Origin: Clostridium sp.
GTDB lineage: Bacteria; Bacillota; Clostridia; Lachnospirales; Lachnospiraceae
Length of the DNA stretch: 64,000 nucleotides
Direction of reading: 5' to 3'
NCBI GenBank assembly: GCA_031275405.1
Contig: JAISOV010000046.1
Span: 62,001 to 126,000 of the forward strand
A program made the position numbers and the translations under genes. This document shows positions 25,099-35,372 of the stretch, piece after piece. Position 1 is the first letter of the stretch; every line of letters starts with the position of its first letter. The notes below the pieces were generated by a model. The model was not told where the DNA came from. It searched no databases and was given only the letters and a program-made list of their open reading frames with translations.

Positions 25099-26295
25099 TT
25101 ATTTCTCAATTTTTGACATCAATACAACGGTCTCCACATGCTGCGTATACGGAAACATATCCACGACCGCCCCTTTTTCCACCCGGTACCGGCTTTTCGC
25201 CAGATGGCGCAGATCCTTCGCCAAAGTCTCCGGATGGCAGGAAATATATATGATTTTCTTGGGCGCCAGCCTGACCGCGGCCGCCAGAACTTCTTCGCCG
25301 CTCCCTTTCCGCGGCGGATCCAGGAAAAGCACGTCTGCCTTCTCCTGCTGCGCCATGGTTTCCAGAAAGATCTGCGCATCGTCCTGATAGAAACGGACGT
25401 TGGAAACTCCGTTGCGTTTCGCGTTGCTCCTGGCGTCGCGCACCGCTTCGGCGCTCAGCTCCACGCCGAACACCTCCTTCGCGTGGGAAGCGGCAATGAT
25501 CGCGAGCGTGCCGATGCCGCAGTAGGCATCCACGACCCGCTCCTTTCCGGTCAGCGCCGCCATCCGGATCGCTTCCCCATACAGCTTCTCGGTCTGCTCC
25601 GGATTCACCTGGTAAAAGGATCTGGGGGAAATCCGGAACGTCCTGCCGCACAGCACATCTTCAATATAGCCTTTGCCATACAGGACTTTCCCTTTTTCGC
25701 CCAGAACCATACTGGTCGCCCGGTTATTTTCATTCAGAATGACGGTGGTGATCTCCGGGTGCAGTTTCAGGAGCGCTTTCACGAAATTATTTTTGGAAGG
25801 CAGGATCGGCGAACGCAGCACCAGTACGACCATGATTTCCCCGGTCGCATGGGCGGTGCGCACAAGGACGTGCCGCAGCAGGCCATAGCCGGTATCCTCG
25901 TTATAAGGGCGGATTTTGAAAGACGGCAGCAGACCGCGTATGGATACGATAATGGCGGAGGCCTTCTCGTTTTCCAGGAAGCAGGAATCCACCGGAACGA
26001 TCCTATGCGTTCCGGCTTCATAAGTACCCGATATGGGGCGGTGTCTCTGGTCTTCGCCGAATACCGCGTGTACCTTGTTCCGGTAATGTCTGGGATCTTT
26101 CATTCCGATGATCGGCTCCGGCGTACAGAAGGGGTGCAGCAGTTCCCTGACCCATCTGTCCTTTTCCGCCAGCTGCACCGAATATGGCTTATAGAGCCAA
26201 TGACAGCCCCCGCACTTTTTTGCCGACGGACAGATCAGCTTCTTTTGCAAGTGTCCTTCTTTTCGGTTTTCCTGTTTGGTCATTTCTCTGTTCAA
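25099..26295 (-). CDS. 23S rRNA (uracil-5-)-methyltransferase, RlmCD/TrmA family
   Basis: 398 residues. An N-terminal iron-sulfur Cys cluster (CPSAKKCGGCHW) is followed by a Rossmann SAM-binding domain (VVDAYCGIGTLAIIAA), a DPPRKG motif (LFLDPPRKGSGEEV) and the catalytic Cys in YISCHPETLAKDL. The N-terminal TRAM domain found in many homologues is absent. It would methylate U747 and/or U1939-equivalent uridines of 23S rRNA; the exact position cannot be assigned. It is convergent with the toxin-antitoxin region. Confidence 0.9.
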   Translation of the reverse strand: MNREMTKQENRKEGHLQKKLICPSAKKCGGCHWLYKPYSVQLAEKDRWVRELLHPFCTPEPIIGMKDPRHYRNKVHAVFGEDQRHRPISGTYEAGTHRIVPVDSCFLENEKASAIIVSIRGLLPSFKIRPYNEDTGYGLLRHVLVRTAHATGEIMVVLVLRSPILPSKNNFVKALLKLHPEITTVILNENNRATSMVLGEKGKVLYGKGYIEDVLCGRTFRISPRSFYQVNPEQTEKLYGEAIRMAALTGKERVVDAYCGIGTLAIIAASHAKEVFGVELSAEAVRDARSNAKRNGVSNVRFYQDDAQIFLETMAQQEKADVLFLDPPRKGSGEEVLAAAVRLAPKKIIYISCHPETLAKDLRHLAKSRYRVEKGAVVDMFPYTQHVETVVLMSKIEK

Positions 26296-26342
26296 ATTTT
26301 CTCCTTCTGCCGGTACGTCTTCCCTGCTTTTGGCAGTCTGAT

Positions 26343-26451
26343 CAGCGCTTCCACGATAGGAAAGGTACTCCCGCCAGACTTCCCAGCCGTCTCGTTTTTA
26401 CGGCTGCGTCTTTCAGCGCTTCCATGACAAAAAGGACACTCCCGCCAGGCT
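26343..26451. repeat. Pair of 38-bp imperfect direct repeats
   Basis: Copies at 26343-26380 and 26414-26451 share CAGCGCTTCCA, GA, AAAGG, ACTCCCGCCAG and CT. The intergenic space between the methyltransferase gene and the GH120 gene (26296-26519) shows no gene. Origin is unknown. Confidence 0.6.
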
Positions 26452-26519
26452 GCGGCCCTTTGTCCGCCCCGCAATGGCCGCGGTTTTCATCGGAGCCTTG
26501 GCAGGCGTCCGCCGGAACC

Positions 26520-28448
26520 TTACCAGAGCTTTACCCGGTTCGCGCCGGGGCGAAGCCCCGCGACAGGCCCCGCCACCGTTCTTGCGCCAACCGCCTGGTC
26601 TGTGTAATCTGTGTCCAGCGCGACCGGGCTTCCGTCCGGATTTTCAAAGTCGGCGTCCGCGATACGCACCCTCCCCAAGGAAAGGGTGTCAGGGACCGCG
26701 CAGCCATCCAAACATTCTTCCGGCAGACGGATATTCAGATAGATCCCGTCACTGCCCTCTTCGATCCAAAACTGCGCGTCGAACTCGGGCAGATCGACTT
26801 TCTCCCTCTCCCCCGCAAACGCCTTTGCGCCATTGAAGTAAGCATTGTCCGCCAGATAGGCAGGCTGCTCGACTTTCTCGAAGGCCTCCAGGTCGCCGTA
26901 CCTGTCTACCGCGTCCACCGCCCTCATATACTCGTCCAGGGAGGAGGTACAGCCGTCATAACCGGCGGTTCCTACCATCTCCCGGATCTGCCCTCCGATA
27001 AAAAGATTCCCGAAAAGCCTGTCGTCCGCCCCGTAGACCATGGCATATCCCGCCACCTCCGTGCTGTGGGGCGCGTGATAAGGCGTCGCGCGGTTAAGCA
27101 TTTTCCGGAGGACGATCTTTCCCGCGAAAAGATTGTTCACATACGCGCCGCCCTGGGCGTGGTTGTCCAGCGCGTATCCGGCGGTAAAAATATTGTGATC
27201 CACGAGGTAAGGGCCATGGGATACCTCCACAAACAGATCTCGGTTATTCCGAAGATAGAGGTTCTTGCTGACCCGCGTTCCCTGCGCCTGCCAGTCGAGC
27301 CATGTACCCAGGGAGCAGTCGTGGATGAAATTATGGCGGATCTGCACGTCAATTGCCGCGTGCAGCTTGATTCCCGCAATCTCATGCCCATAAAATTCCC
27401 GTTTCAGCGCGATATGATGGATATGGTTGCCGTAAATTTCACTGAACACGCAGCCCAGATGACCCACCACGCCGTTCTGTCCGCAGTCGTGGATCTCGTT
27501 ATGGCGTATGATATGGGAGCCGATCTTCTCCTTCGACCAGCCGATTTTCAGTGCGGAAAAGACCGCTTCCAGCTGGTACTGGTAGCCTGGCTTGTCTCTT
27601 CTGAACGTACGGCGGTTGTCGCCCGTCGATGCTTCCTTGCCGATACTGACGGCGCTGCATTTCGCGTCATGGATGTGGTTCCCCTCGATGATCCAGCCTT
27701 TGCTCCAGTTCGTACCCAGCAGCCCCGGCTGGTCGCCCGTGGGCGGCGCCCAAGGAACGGCGGCGTGAGCCATTTCAAACCCCCGGACAGTGAGGTAGTT
27801 CACCCCCGGTCTTTCCGGATAAAAACAGCACTTGCGTACATGGACCTCCACGCACTCCCGGCGGGGATCCGCAGCGTGGAAATTGGCGTAGATCGTGGTG
27901 TGCCGGTCGTCCGTCTCGGCGAACCAGAGGTATTTCGTCTGCTCCGGATCCTCGACCGGAACCACTTCCTGCGTCCAGTGATCCAGCACCTTCCGGCGGA
28001 TCTGCGGATCGCGCAGGGCGTCATAGTCCTGCGCTTCGTAAAAAGATTTCCCGTTCAGGTATACGTCGCCTAAGTGGACGCGCCGTCCCTGCGGGTAGAT
28101 CATCCAGTCGCCGGCAACGATTTCCCGATAGGGGTTCCAGTTCCCGAATATCCCGTTGTCCAGAACGGTTTTCCAGATGGAGCCTTCGACCCTCTCCCAG
28201 TCAGTCACCTGCTCGGAACCTTTTATGACGACCTTTTCGCCCGCCGCCGCTTGATAAGTAATGCGCCGCGTGTCGCTGAATCCGCCCTCTTTCGGCTTGA
28301 CCCACTCCCGGTATATGCCCTCGTGGACGGTAACGGTATCCCCCGCGCGGGCAGCCAGAGCCGCCGCCCCGATCGTGCGGAACGGGCTTTGCGCCAAGCC
28401 GGCGTTCGCGTCGGAGCCGTTGCCTGCCACATGATAAATCGTCGGCAT
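26520..28448 (-). CDS. GH120 beta-xylosidase
   Basis: 642 residues from the ATG at 28448 (AAGGAGGAAATCTT upstream). The right-handed beta-helix sequence with repeated HN-IHDC-type turns matches family GH120, whose founding member is a Thermoanaerobacterium beta-xylosidase. By my alignment from memory, D385 (TWLDWQAQG) and E408 (LFVEVSHGP) correspond to the reported nucleophile and acid/base; their 23-residue spacing is conserved. No signal peptide, so intracellular hydrolysis of imported xylo-oligosaccharides is likely. Located apart from the GH43 locus; no transporter lies beside it. Confidence 0.88.
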   Translation of the reverse strand: MPTIYHVAGNGSDANAGLAQSPFRTIGAAALAARAGDTVTVHEGIYREWVKPKEGGFSDTRRITYQAAAGEKVVIKGSEQVTDWERVEGSIWKTVLDNGIFGNWNPYREIVAGDWMIYPQGRRVHLGDVYLNGKSFYEAQDYDALRDPQIRRKVLDHWTQEVVPVEDPEQTKYLWFAETDDRHTTIYANFHAADPRRECVEVHVRKCCFYPERPGVNYLTVRGFEMAHAAVPWAPPTGDQPGLLGTNWSKGWIIEGNHIHDAKCSAVSIGKEASTGDNRRTFRRDKPGYQYQLEAVFSALKIGWSKEKIGSHIIRHNEIHDCGQNGVVGHLGCVFSEIYGNHIHHIALKREFYGHEIAGIKLHAAIDVQIRHNFIHDCSLGTWLDWQAQGTRVSKNLYLRNNRDLFVEVSHGPYLVDHNIFTAGYALDNHAQGGAYVNNLFAGKIVLRKMLNRATPYHAPHSTEVAGYAMVYGADDRLFGNLFIGGQIREMVGTAGYDGCTSSLDEYMRAVDAVDRYGDLEAFEKVEQPAYLADNAYFNGAKAFAGEREKVDLPEFDAQFWIEEGSDGIYLNIRLPEECLDGCAVPDTLSLGRVRIADADFENPDGSPVALDTDYTDQAVGARTVAGPVAGLRPGANRVKLW

Positions 28449-28569
28449 AAGATTTCCTCCTTCTCCAGACTTCAGGCCGCGCCGCGGACGGCTTCGCAAA
28501 ACAGCCGCCGTCTGCGGCCCATTCAGCGGGCGGCTCCTGACAAAGCCCCCTAGGTGGCCGCCGCGGCGC

Positions 28570-28654
28570 ATGAATCATATTGCATGAGTCACATCGTATG
28601 GATCACCTCATACGAATCATACCACTTAGATCACATCGCATAAGTCACATCGCA
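28570..28654. repeat. Degenerate 14-bp tandem repeat
   Basis: About six imperfect units with the approximate consensus ATGARTCACATCGC, between truA and the GH120 gene. It lies in the 5' region of the GH120 gene (122 bp and more upstream of its start), so a regulatory role is possible but unsupported. Confidence 0.6.
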
Positions 28655-29404
28655 TTAATAGTACACTTCCACCAAGGTCAGCCCCTTAGCGGGGAGCAGG
28701 CGCCCCGCCTGCTCCCTGTCGCCCGCTTTCAGGACTTCCTCCATGCTCTCCGGGGCGCGTTTCTTCATACCGACCTCCACCAGCGTTCCCGCAAGGATCC
28801 GCGCCATATGGTACAGGAAGCCGTTTCCACGGAAGAATATGGTAATCAGCGCCCCTTTCTTTTCAATGCGGATTTCATCAAGGCGCCGCACGGTAGGCTT
28901 GTTCCCTTTTTTCGAGGAAGTAAAGGATCTGAAATCATGCTCCCCTGTCAGGAATTCGGCAGCGCGGCGCATGGCGGCCACATCCAGTTCCTCTTCGATC
29001 TCCTGGGCATATCTGCGCAGGAACACATCCGGGATCCTGCTGTTGAGGATCTGGTAGCGGTAAGCCTTTCCTGTGGCATGGAGCCTGCTGTGGAAACGCG
29101 GCGAAACTTCCCTGACTTCGACGACCGCAATGTCCTCCGGCAGGTAACGGTTGCAGTAGGCAAGCACCTCTTCCGGCGTCAGCTGGCAGTCCGTATGGAA
29201 GTTGGCTACCTGCCCTTTGGCATGGACGCCGCTGTCCGTCCTGCCGCTGCTCTGGAGTTCGATGGGTTCTCCGCACATTTTGCTTAATAGCTGCTCCAGT
29301 TTGGCCTGGATGGTATTGGAAGAAGATTCCTGCCGCTGCCAGCCTTGGTAGCGGGTACCCTCATACTGCAACAATAACCGGATATTTCTCATGTTTCTAA
29401 CCAT
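28655..29404 (-). CDS. truA: tRNA pseudouridine(38-40) synthase
   Basis: 249 residues. The catalytic Asp lies in SSGRTDSGVHAKGQV (D57 from the outer start), with conserved GTRYQGWQ near the N-terminus and RDFRSF-like LTGEHDFRSFTS later. It isomerises uridines 38-40 in the anticodon arm of many tRNAs. Either M1 (29404) or M5 (29392) could be the start; the upstream GGAG is too close to M1 and a little far from M5. It stands alone on the minus strand. Confidence 0.95.
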   Translation of the reverse strand: MVRNMRNIRLLLQYEGTRYQGWQRQESSSNTIQAKLEQLLSKMCGEPIELQSSGRTDSGVHAKGQVANFHTDCQLTPEEVLAYCNRYLPEDIAVVEVREVSPRFHSRLHATGKAYRYQILNSRIPDVFLRRYAQEIEEELDVAAMRRAAEFLTGEHDFRSFTSSKKGNKPTVRRLDEIRIEKKGALITIFFRGNGFLYHMARILAGTLVEVGMKKRAPESMEEVLKAGDREQAGRLLPAKGLTLVEVYY

Positions 29405-29481
29405 GCTCCTTTCAACCTTTTCTCCTGTTCGCCTTGCGCGACCAGGCTCCCCGCCCGGTTCTTACGCCCGGCTTGGCGTTT

Positions 29482-30666
29482 TTACGGTTTCTTTTCCGTC
29501 CGCTCCGCCGCCGTGTCTTTCAAAACGTCTATATCCCTGCTGTTCAGCCTCCGGAAACGGTTCAGGCCCGCCGCCAGGAGCAGCACGCTGTTTTTCGTGG
29601 TATCAAAAACGCCCTCCCGGAACAGAGTATAGGCAATCAGCCCAAGGGGAACCGCGAGGATCATCCCTAATACGCCGCTCAGCTTATAGCCGATATACAG
29701 CAGAAACAGCGTGGGGATAGGCGGCACTCCGATGGAATCCCCCATGATTTTCGGCTGGATGATCTGCCTTGCCAGCTGCCCGCCCCCCCAGATGATCAGC
29801 AGGCCGACGGCCATCTTGTAATCCGTGCCCAGAATGGACATCACCGCCCAAGGCACCAAGACCGTTCCTGTTCCAAAAAAAGGAATGAAATCCAGCGCCG
29901 CGATCCCCAGGGCAATCAGCAGCGCGTACTCCACCCGCAGGACACTCAGGCCAATCACCAGCAGGATGTACATCCAGATTTCGATTTTCAGCTGTGCCTT
30001 CAAATATCCGCCGACCGCTTTTACCAGGCTGTTTTTGATGATGAGCCAGCTTGAGCGGAGCGATTTCGGCGTGTATCTGCGAAACCACCCATAGACCGCC
30101 CCTCGATCCGCCACAAAGAAATAGGCGGACAGCAGACACATGATCACCCCGATGAGCATAGAAGGCAGCTGTTTGGCAAAGTTCCCCACGGAAATCAGCG
30201 TAGGGCTGCCGATGCCGCCGAACCACTCTCCCAAAGAAGCGCTGGCCTGTTCTACGGCATCCTGAATGGTATTCTGCAGATCTTTCGGAAAGCGGCCATA
30301 GACGACCCCCAGGTTGCGCCCGATTTCCGCCAGACGCTCCTGCGTCTGTTCCCACATATCCGGCAGTTCCAGGATAAAGTTCTTCAGCTCCGCCCACAGT
30401 CTGCTCCCGACAAGGTAGAGAACCAGCACCACCAGCCCGATGACGACGATAATGACAAAGGCGCTTCCGGCTTTGCGCTTGATCTTTACCTTTTTTTCCA
30501 GAAACTGAACCAGCGGAGCCGCAATCAAGGCAATCACCCAGCCTGTCACGAAGGGCGCAAAGAAGAGAAGCAGCCTGGGCAGCAGCAGAATCGCCAGGGC
30601 CAGCACTCCCGCCCCTATCGCCAGGTTGATGAACGCTTTTCCATATTTGATCAGAGGTGATTCCAT
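29482..30666 (-). CDS. AI-2E family transporter, YtvI-like
   Basis: About 394 residues with around eight membrane helices (AFINLAIGAGVLALAILLL, GWVIALIAAPLVQFL, AFVIIVVIGLVVLVLYLVG and others) and the family signature near DFIPFFGTGTVLVPWA. It is placed in PF01594; the closest named relative is sporulation membrane protein YtvI. The start chosen at 30666 has GGGAG five bases upstream. That GGGAG is also the outer arm of structured repeat copy C. The real transport substrate of this subfamily is unknown. Confidence 0.85.
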   Translation of the reverse strand: MESPLIKYGKAFINLAIGAGVLALAILLLPRLLLFFAPFVTGWVIALIAAPLVQFLEKKVKIKRKAGSAFVIIVVIGLVVLVLYLVGSRLWAELKNFILELPDMWEQTQERLAEIGRNLGVVYGRFPKDLQNTIQDAVEQASASLGEWFGGIGSPTLISVGNFAKQLPSMLIGVIMCLLSAYFFVADRGAVYGWFRRYTPKSLRSSWLIIKNSLVKAVGGYLKAQLKIEIWMYILLVIGLSVLRVEYALLIALGIAALDFIPFFGTGTVLVPWAVMSILGTDYKMAVGLLIIWGGGQLARQIIQPKIMGDSIGVPPIPTLFLLYIGYKLSGVLGMILAVPLGLIAYTLFREGVFDTTKNSVLLLAAGLNRFRRLNSRDIDVLKDTAAERTEKKP

Positions 30667-30671
30667 GTTCG

Positions 30672-30731
30672 CTCCCATCTGCCCGCTTGGCCCGTCAAGC
30701 GTCTTTGGCGGGCGTGCCGCCGGTCAGGGAG
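30672..30731. repeat. Structured dispersed repeat, copy C
   Basis: Overlaps the last codons of yihA and the leader of the YtvI-like gene. On the minus strand the element runs CTCCC, GCCCGCC, AGACGCTTG, then CAAGCGGGC and GGGAG. The last GGGAG is the ribosome-binding site of the YtvI-like gene, so pairing of the outer arms would hide it (inference). Confidence 0.65.
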
Positions 30732-31333
30732 ACTGCTTCCGTCCTTGCCTGCGCGACCAGCTCGTCCAGGACGGCATAGATCTCCTCCCGCCCGTCCTTG
30801 GTCAGGGCGGAAAAAGGAATCAGTCTTATCCTGTCATCGGCTTCCAATGTTTCTTTGATCAGGCTGATGTGTTCGGGAAGACGGCTGGGTTTGATTTTAT
30901 CCCGCTTGGTGGCAATCAAGGTCGGGAGATAGCCGTTCTCCAGGATCCAGTCATACATCAGCCGATCATTGGCGGAGGGCGCGTGGCGGATATCCAGCAG
31001 CAGGAACACGGTTTTCAGCTGCCGGGAGCTGCGCAGATAATTTTCTGTCATCTTTCCCCATTTGGCTTTGATCTTCACGTTGGCATGGGTGTAACCGTAG
31101 CCCGGCAGATCCACCAGATAAAGTTCCTGATTGATGTTATAATAATTAATGGTCTGCGTCTTGCCCGGCTGTGAACTGGTTCTTGCCAGAGATTTCCGGT
31201 TCATCAGGGCGTTGATCAGCGAGGACTTGCCGACATTGCTTCTTCCCGCGAAAGCCACCTCCGGATAAAGATTCTGCGGAATGCGGCTGGTAATGCCGCA
31301 GACCGTTTCCAAACTTACATTCTTGATGATCAT
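30695..31333 (-). CDS. yihA: Ribosome biogenesis GTP-binding protein YihA/YsxC (EngB)
   Basis: 212-residue TrmE-Era-EngA-like GTPase. G1 motif is GRSNVGKSS (30-38), G2 is the T in GKTQTIN, G3 is DLPGYGY, G4 is ATKRDK and G5 is FSALT. It assists late assembly of the 50S ribosomal subunit. Immediately downstream of lon, the conserved lon-yihA order of many Firmicutes. The end of the coding sequence is built into structured repeat copy C. Confidence 0.95.
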   Translation of the reverse strand: MIIKNVSLETVCGITSRIPQNLYPEVAFAGRSNVGKSSLINALMNRKSLARTSSQPGKTQTINYYNINQELYLVDLPGYGYTHANVKIKAKWGKMTENYLRSSRQLKTVFLLLDIRHAPSANDRLMYDWILENGYLPTLIATKRDKIKPSRLPEHISLIKETLEADDRIRLIPFSALTKDGREEIYAVLDELVAQARTEAVSLTGGTPAKDA

Positions 31334-31423
31334 AGCGCTCCCGCCCGTCCGCTTTCGCGGACGCTACCTTTCCGGACAATGCAAAATCCCCATTGTCTCG
31401 TATTCTGCCTCTATCCGTCCGTT

Positions 31424-34027
31424 TCAGCTGACGTCCTGCCGCAGCGCATGGGCAATCACCTGTTCCATCTTCTCCACGAACACGATCTCCAGGCCGCTTC
31501 TGATTTCTTTGGAGATTTCCTCCACATCCCTCCGGTTTTTCTCCGGAACCAGCACTTTCTTCATTCCCGCCGCTTTCGCCGCCAGAAGTTTTTCTTTCAG
31601 GCCGCCGATGGGCAGCACACGCCCGCGCAAGGTGATTTCTCCGGTCATGGCGACGTCCGCATAGACCGGTACGCCGGTGATGGCGGACAGCAGCGCCGTC
31701 GCCATGGTGATTCCGGCGCTCGGCCCGTCTTTCGGAACCGCTCCCTCCGGAATATGTATATGGAAATCATGTTTCCGGAATATTTCCTGTTTGATCTGGT
31801 GTTTCTTGCTCACGGAACGGACATAACTCATTCCGGTGATGGCGGATTCCTTCATCACGTCGCCCATCTGCCCGGTCAGCTCGATCTCTCCCTTGCCGGG
31901 CATCATGTTCACCTCAATCTGTAAGGTTTCTCCCCCCACGCTCGTCCATGCCAGACCCCGCACAATGCCCACTTCATCCGTCTCGTTTCTGACATTGGGG
32001 CGGTATTTTGGCTTTCCCAAATATTTCTCCAGATTTTTGGTCGTCACATGCCGGGCTTCTTTCCCCAGAGAAACGTCCCTCTCCCGCGGACTTTCCTCCT
32101 CCCGCCGGGTTTCTTCTTTCCGAAGCGTCTGGCTCCGGCTTCCTCCGCTCCCATCTTCCCCGCCCGGTTCCCCCCAGGAATGCACCTCATCCATGCAGAT
32201 TTCCGTGTCGCAGCTTCCCCCGGCATACGTCCCGCCGCTGCGGCTTTCGCCTCTCCCGGCCGCGCCGTCCGGGTTTTCCGCGCCTTGCCCTCTGCCCTTT
32301 CGGCTCCCCTCGCTCTTGAGGATCTGTACTGCCGCTTTCCGGCAGATTTCCCCCAGTTTCCGCTCCACTTCCCGTACTCCCGCTTCCTTGGTGTAGCCTT
32401 GGATGATTTTCCGGATCGCGCCGTCGCTGATCGTAAGGCTTTCCCGGGAAAGCCCGTTCTTCTTCCACTGCTTCGCCACCAGATGTTCCTTGGCGATGTG
32501 GAATTTCTCGTTGGCGGTATAGCTGTGTACCTCCATGATCTCCATCCGATCCAGCAGAGGCCTCGGAATCGAGGAGGCGCTGTTGGCGGTGGCAATGAAC
32601 AGCACTTCCGACAGGTCGATGGGCAGCTCCACATAGTGATCCCGGAAACGGCTGTTCTGCTCGCTGTCCAGTACCTCCAGCAACGCCGCCGAAGTATCCC
32701 CCTTGTAGTCGCCGGAAGCCTTGTCGATCTCATCCAGCAGAATCAGCGGATTCTTTACGCCCGCCTGCCGCAGCGCCCCGGCAATCCGCCCAGGCATGGC
32801 GCCCACATACGTCCGGCGGTGTCCCCGGATCTCCGCTTCATCCCTCACGCCGCCCAGGCTGATCCGGACATATTTCTTACCCAGGGCTTCCGCCACGCTC
32901 TTCGCCACCGAGGTCTTTCCGGTGCCGGGCGGGCCTACCAGGCAGATGATCGGACTGTCCCCCCCCTTGGTCAGGCTGCGTACCGCCAGGAACTCCAGGA
33001 TCCTTGTCTTGACCTGCTCCAGTCCGTAATGCTGTTCCTCCAGTACTTTCTCCGCCTGGATCAGATCCATGCGGTCCACTCCCGTCTTATCCCATGGAAG
33101 CTCCAGCAGAAGCTCTATATAAGTCCTCTGCATGGCGCTTTCCATGCTGTTTCCATGCATCAGGCGGAATCTCGCGATTTCCTTGAGAATGCGGTCTTTG
33201 ATTTCCTGCCTGGCTTCGAGTCCCCCCGCCGCAGTCTCAAGCTGCTGTGCGTCCGACGGGTCGTCCTCTCCCAGCTCTCCCTGGATATAAGAGAGCTGCT
33301 CCCGCAGCAGATACTCTTTCTGGTTCTTTTCCACGCGATTCTTAAGCTGCTCCGTCAGCTCCACTTTGACCCGCGCGATCTCGATCTCATTGGAAAGAAC
33401 GCTGGTCAGAAAGTCGTACCGCTCCCGCAGCGTAGGCAGCTCCAGCACTTTCTGCTTGGAGGCGTATTCCAGCGGAATGCTCATGGTCAGCAGATCCATC
33501 AGCCTTTCCAGGTTTTTGATCAGCTGAAACTGTTTCTCGAAATTATGCCCGATTTTCGGGTAGAAAAAACTGTATCCGGCAAACAGCTCCGCCAGCTGCC
33601 GAATCATTGCCGCCTGCGTGATCTCATCCACTTCCCCCTCGCAGGAGGGAACCTCTTCCACTTCCGCGAACAGGAACTCTTCCTCCTGCCCTAGAAACCC
33701 TAACAGCGTTCCCCTCTTTTCCCCCTCCACCAGAATCCGGACGATCCCGTTCGGCAGCTTGCTCACCTGACGGATGGCGGCGATGCTTCCCACCCGGTAC
33801 AGTTCATCGGTTCCCGGATCCTCCGTTTCCGGCTGTTTCTGAGTGATCAGAAACAGCTTCTCTTCCCGGATCATCGCCTGCTCCACCGCGACGATGGATT
33901 TCGGGCGGCTCAAGTCAAAATGAATGATCAGATCCGGCAGGATCGTCAGCCCTCTAAGAGGAACCGCCGGCAGTCTGCGAATGGCCGAACCCGAAAATGA
34001 TTCTGGAAATTGTTCTTTCTGTTCCAT
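31424..34027 (-). CDS. lon: ATP-dependent protease La (Lon) with low-complexity insert
   Basis: 867 residues; typical Lon proteins are about 770-810. N-domain and coiled coil (1-300), AAA+ domain with Walker A GPPGTGKT (365-372) and Walker B LILLDEID (428-435), and a protease domain with catalytic dyad S770 (PKDGPSAG) and K813 (GGLKEKLL). Between the AAA+ lid and protease domain, residues about 573-658 form a Gly/Ser/Arg/Glu-rich segment with extra cysteines that is absent from the family and accounts for the extra length. Degrades damaged and regulatory proteins. Lies in the clpX-lon-yihA block. Confidence 0.94.
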   Translation of the reverse strand: MEQKEQFPESFSGSAIRRLPAVPLRGLTILPDLIIHFDLSRPKSIVAVEQAMIREEKLFLITQKQPETEDPGTDELYRVGSIAAIRQVSKLPNGIVRILVEGEKRGTLLGFLGQEEEFLFAEVEEVPSCEGEVDEITQAAMIRQLAELFAGYSFFYPKIGHNFEKQFQLIKNLERLMDLLTMSIPLEYASKQKVLELPTLRERYDFLTSVLSNEIEIARVKVELTEQLKNRVEKNQKEYLLREQLSYIQGELGEDDPSDAQQLETAAGGLEARQEIKDRILKEIARFRLMHGNSMESAMQRTYIELLLELPWDKTGVDRMDLIQAEKVLEEQHYGLEQVKTRILEFLAVRSLTKGGDSPIICLVGPPGTGKTSVAKSVAEALGKKYVRISLGGVRDEAEIRGHRRTYVGAMPGRIAGALRQAGVKNPLILLDEIDKASGDYKGDTSAALLEVLDSEQNSRFRDHYVELPIDLSEVLFIATANSASSIPRPLLDRMEIMEVHSYTANEKFHIAKEHLVAKQWKKNGLSRESLTISDGAIRKIIQGYTKEAGVREVERKLGEICRKAAVQILKSEGSRKGRGQGAENPDGAAGRGESRSGGTYAGGSCDTEICMDEVHSWGEPGGEDGSGGSRSQTLRKEETRREEESPRERDVSLGKEARHVTTKNLEKYLGKPKYRPNVRNETDEVGIVRGLAWTSVGGETLQIEVNMMPGKGEIELTGQMGDVMKESAITGMSYVRSVSKKHQIKQEIFRKHDFHIHIPEGAVPKDGPSAGITMATALLSAITGVPVYADVAMTGEITLRGRVLPIGGLKEKLLAAKAAGMKKVLVPEKNRRDVEEISKEIRSGLEIVFVEKMEQVIAHALRQDVS

Positions 34028-34056
34028 CTAAACACCTCGATGACTGAATCCCCCGT

Positions 34057-35325
34057 CTACCTCGCCTTGCGCGCGAGCGCTTCCCGGTAGAGCGTAAGCG
34101 GCTCGCTTTTCCTCTCCACCGCGGATTTCGTGATAATACAGGTTTCAATCTGGTCGTCGGACGGGATCTGATACATCACGTCCATCATGACGTCTTCCAA
34201 AATAGAACGCAGGCCTCTGGCTCCGGTCTTGCGCTCAAACGCCTGCGCCGCGATGGCTTCCACGGCGTCCTCTTCAAACCTCAGCTCCACGTCGTCCATC
34301 TGGAACAGCTTCCGGTACTGTTTGATCAGGGCGTTTTTCGGCTCGCGCAGGATTCTCACCAAGGCTTCCTTGCTTAAACCCTCCAAAGATACGGTGATGG
34401 GTACGCGCCCGACAAATTCCGGGATCAGGCCGAACTTCACAAAATCCCTCGGGGAGACTTCCGCAAGCAGTTCACTCATCTCTTTCGTGGACTTCTGAAC
34501 CAGCTGTGTATTGAAGCCGATGGCCTTACGGTTGAGCCGTTCCTCCACGATCTTCTCCATCCCGGCAAACGCCCCTCCGCAGATGAACAGGATATTGGAG
34601 GTGTCAATCTGGATCAGTTCCTGATGAGGGTGCTTCCTGCCTCCCTGAGGCGGAACATTCGCCACCGTTCCCTCGATGATCTTCAGCAGGGCCTGCTGTA
34701 CCCCCTCCCCGGACACATCCCGGGTAATCGAAACATTTTCCGTCTTCTTGGTGATCTTATCGATCTCGTCAATATACACGATCCCGTACTGGGCGCGTTC
34801 CACGTCATAGTCCGCCGACTGGATCAGTTTCAGCAGGATGTTTTCGACGTCTTCCCCGACGTACCCGGCTTCCGTCAGAGTCGTGGCGTCCGCGATCGCA
34901 AAAGGAACGTTGATGACTTTTGCCAGCGTCTGGGCAAGATAGGTCTTGCCGCAGCCCGTAGGCCCTATCATGATGATGTTGCTTTTCTGCAGCTCCACAT
35001 CATCCAGATCCCTCGGCGCGGTCACGCGCTTATAATGGTTGTACACCGCCACCGACAGGATTTTTTTTGCCCTTTCCTGCCCGATCACATAGTCGTCCAG
35101 AAACCGCTTGATTTCCTTAGGCTTCAGCAGGTTGATTTCGGAAAGGGAAACTTCTTCCGGCTCTTCCGCCTCTTCCAGTTCCTCTTCCAGAATATTCGTG
35201 CAGATCTCAATGCATTCATCGCAGATATAGACCCCGGACGGGCCGGCGATCAGCTTACGTACCTGTGACTGGGCTTTATTACAAAAAGAACATCTGACAT
35301 CACCAATGGAAATTTTTCCCGCCAT
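34057..35325 (-). CDS. clpX: ClpX ATP-dependent unfoldase subunit
   Basis: 422 residues. N-terminal C4 zinc-binding domain (C12, C15, C35, C38), Walker A GPTGCGKT, Walker B YIDEIDKI, and RKGS/sensor sequences. The IGF-type ClpP-binding loop appears as KAIGFN. Delivers substrates to ClpP, encoded immediately upstream. Ribosome-binding site GGGAG with 5-base spacing. Confidence 0.96.
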   Translation of the reverse strand: MAGKISIGDVRCSFCNKAQSQVRKLIAGPSGVYICDECIEICTNILEEELEEAEEPEEVSLSEINLLKPKEIKRFLDDYVIGQERAKKILSVAVYNHYKRVTAPRDLDDVELQKSNIIMIGPTGCGKTYLAQTLAKVINVPFAIADATTLTEAGYVGEDVENILLKLIQSADYDVERAQYGIVYIDEIDKITKKTENVSITRDVSGEGVQQALLKIIEGTVANVPPQGGRKHPHQELIQIDTSNILFICGGAFAGMEKIVEERLNRKAIGFNTQLVQKSTKEMSELLAEVSPRDFVKFGLIPEFVGRVPITVSLEGLSKEALVRILREPKNALIKQYRKLFQMDDVELRFEEDAVEAIAAQAFERKTGARGLRSILEDVMMDVMYQIPSDDQIETCIITKSAVERKSEPLTLYREALARKAR

Positions 35326-35372
35326 CTCTACTCCCGCTTTCTATCGTAAATATTCTTTCCAGAATTCCTTTT

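Noticed and set aside
26184-28073. 629-codon plus-strand frame opposite the GH120 gene
   Set aside because: Antisense shadow; the GH120 frame has catalytic residues and family-wide sequence.
32048-33694. 548-codon plus-strand open frame opposite lon
   Set aside because: Antisense shadow of the conserved lon frame, with no recognisable motif.
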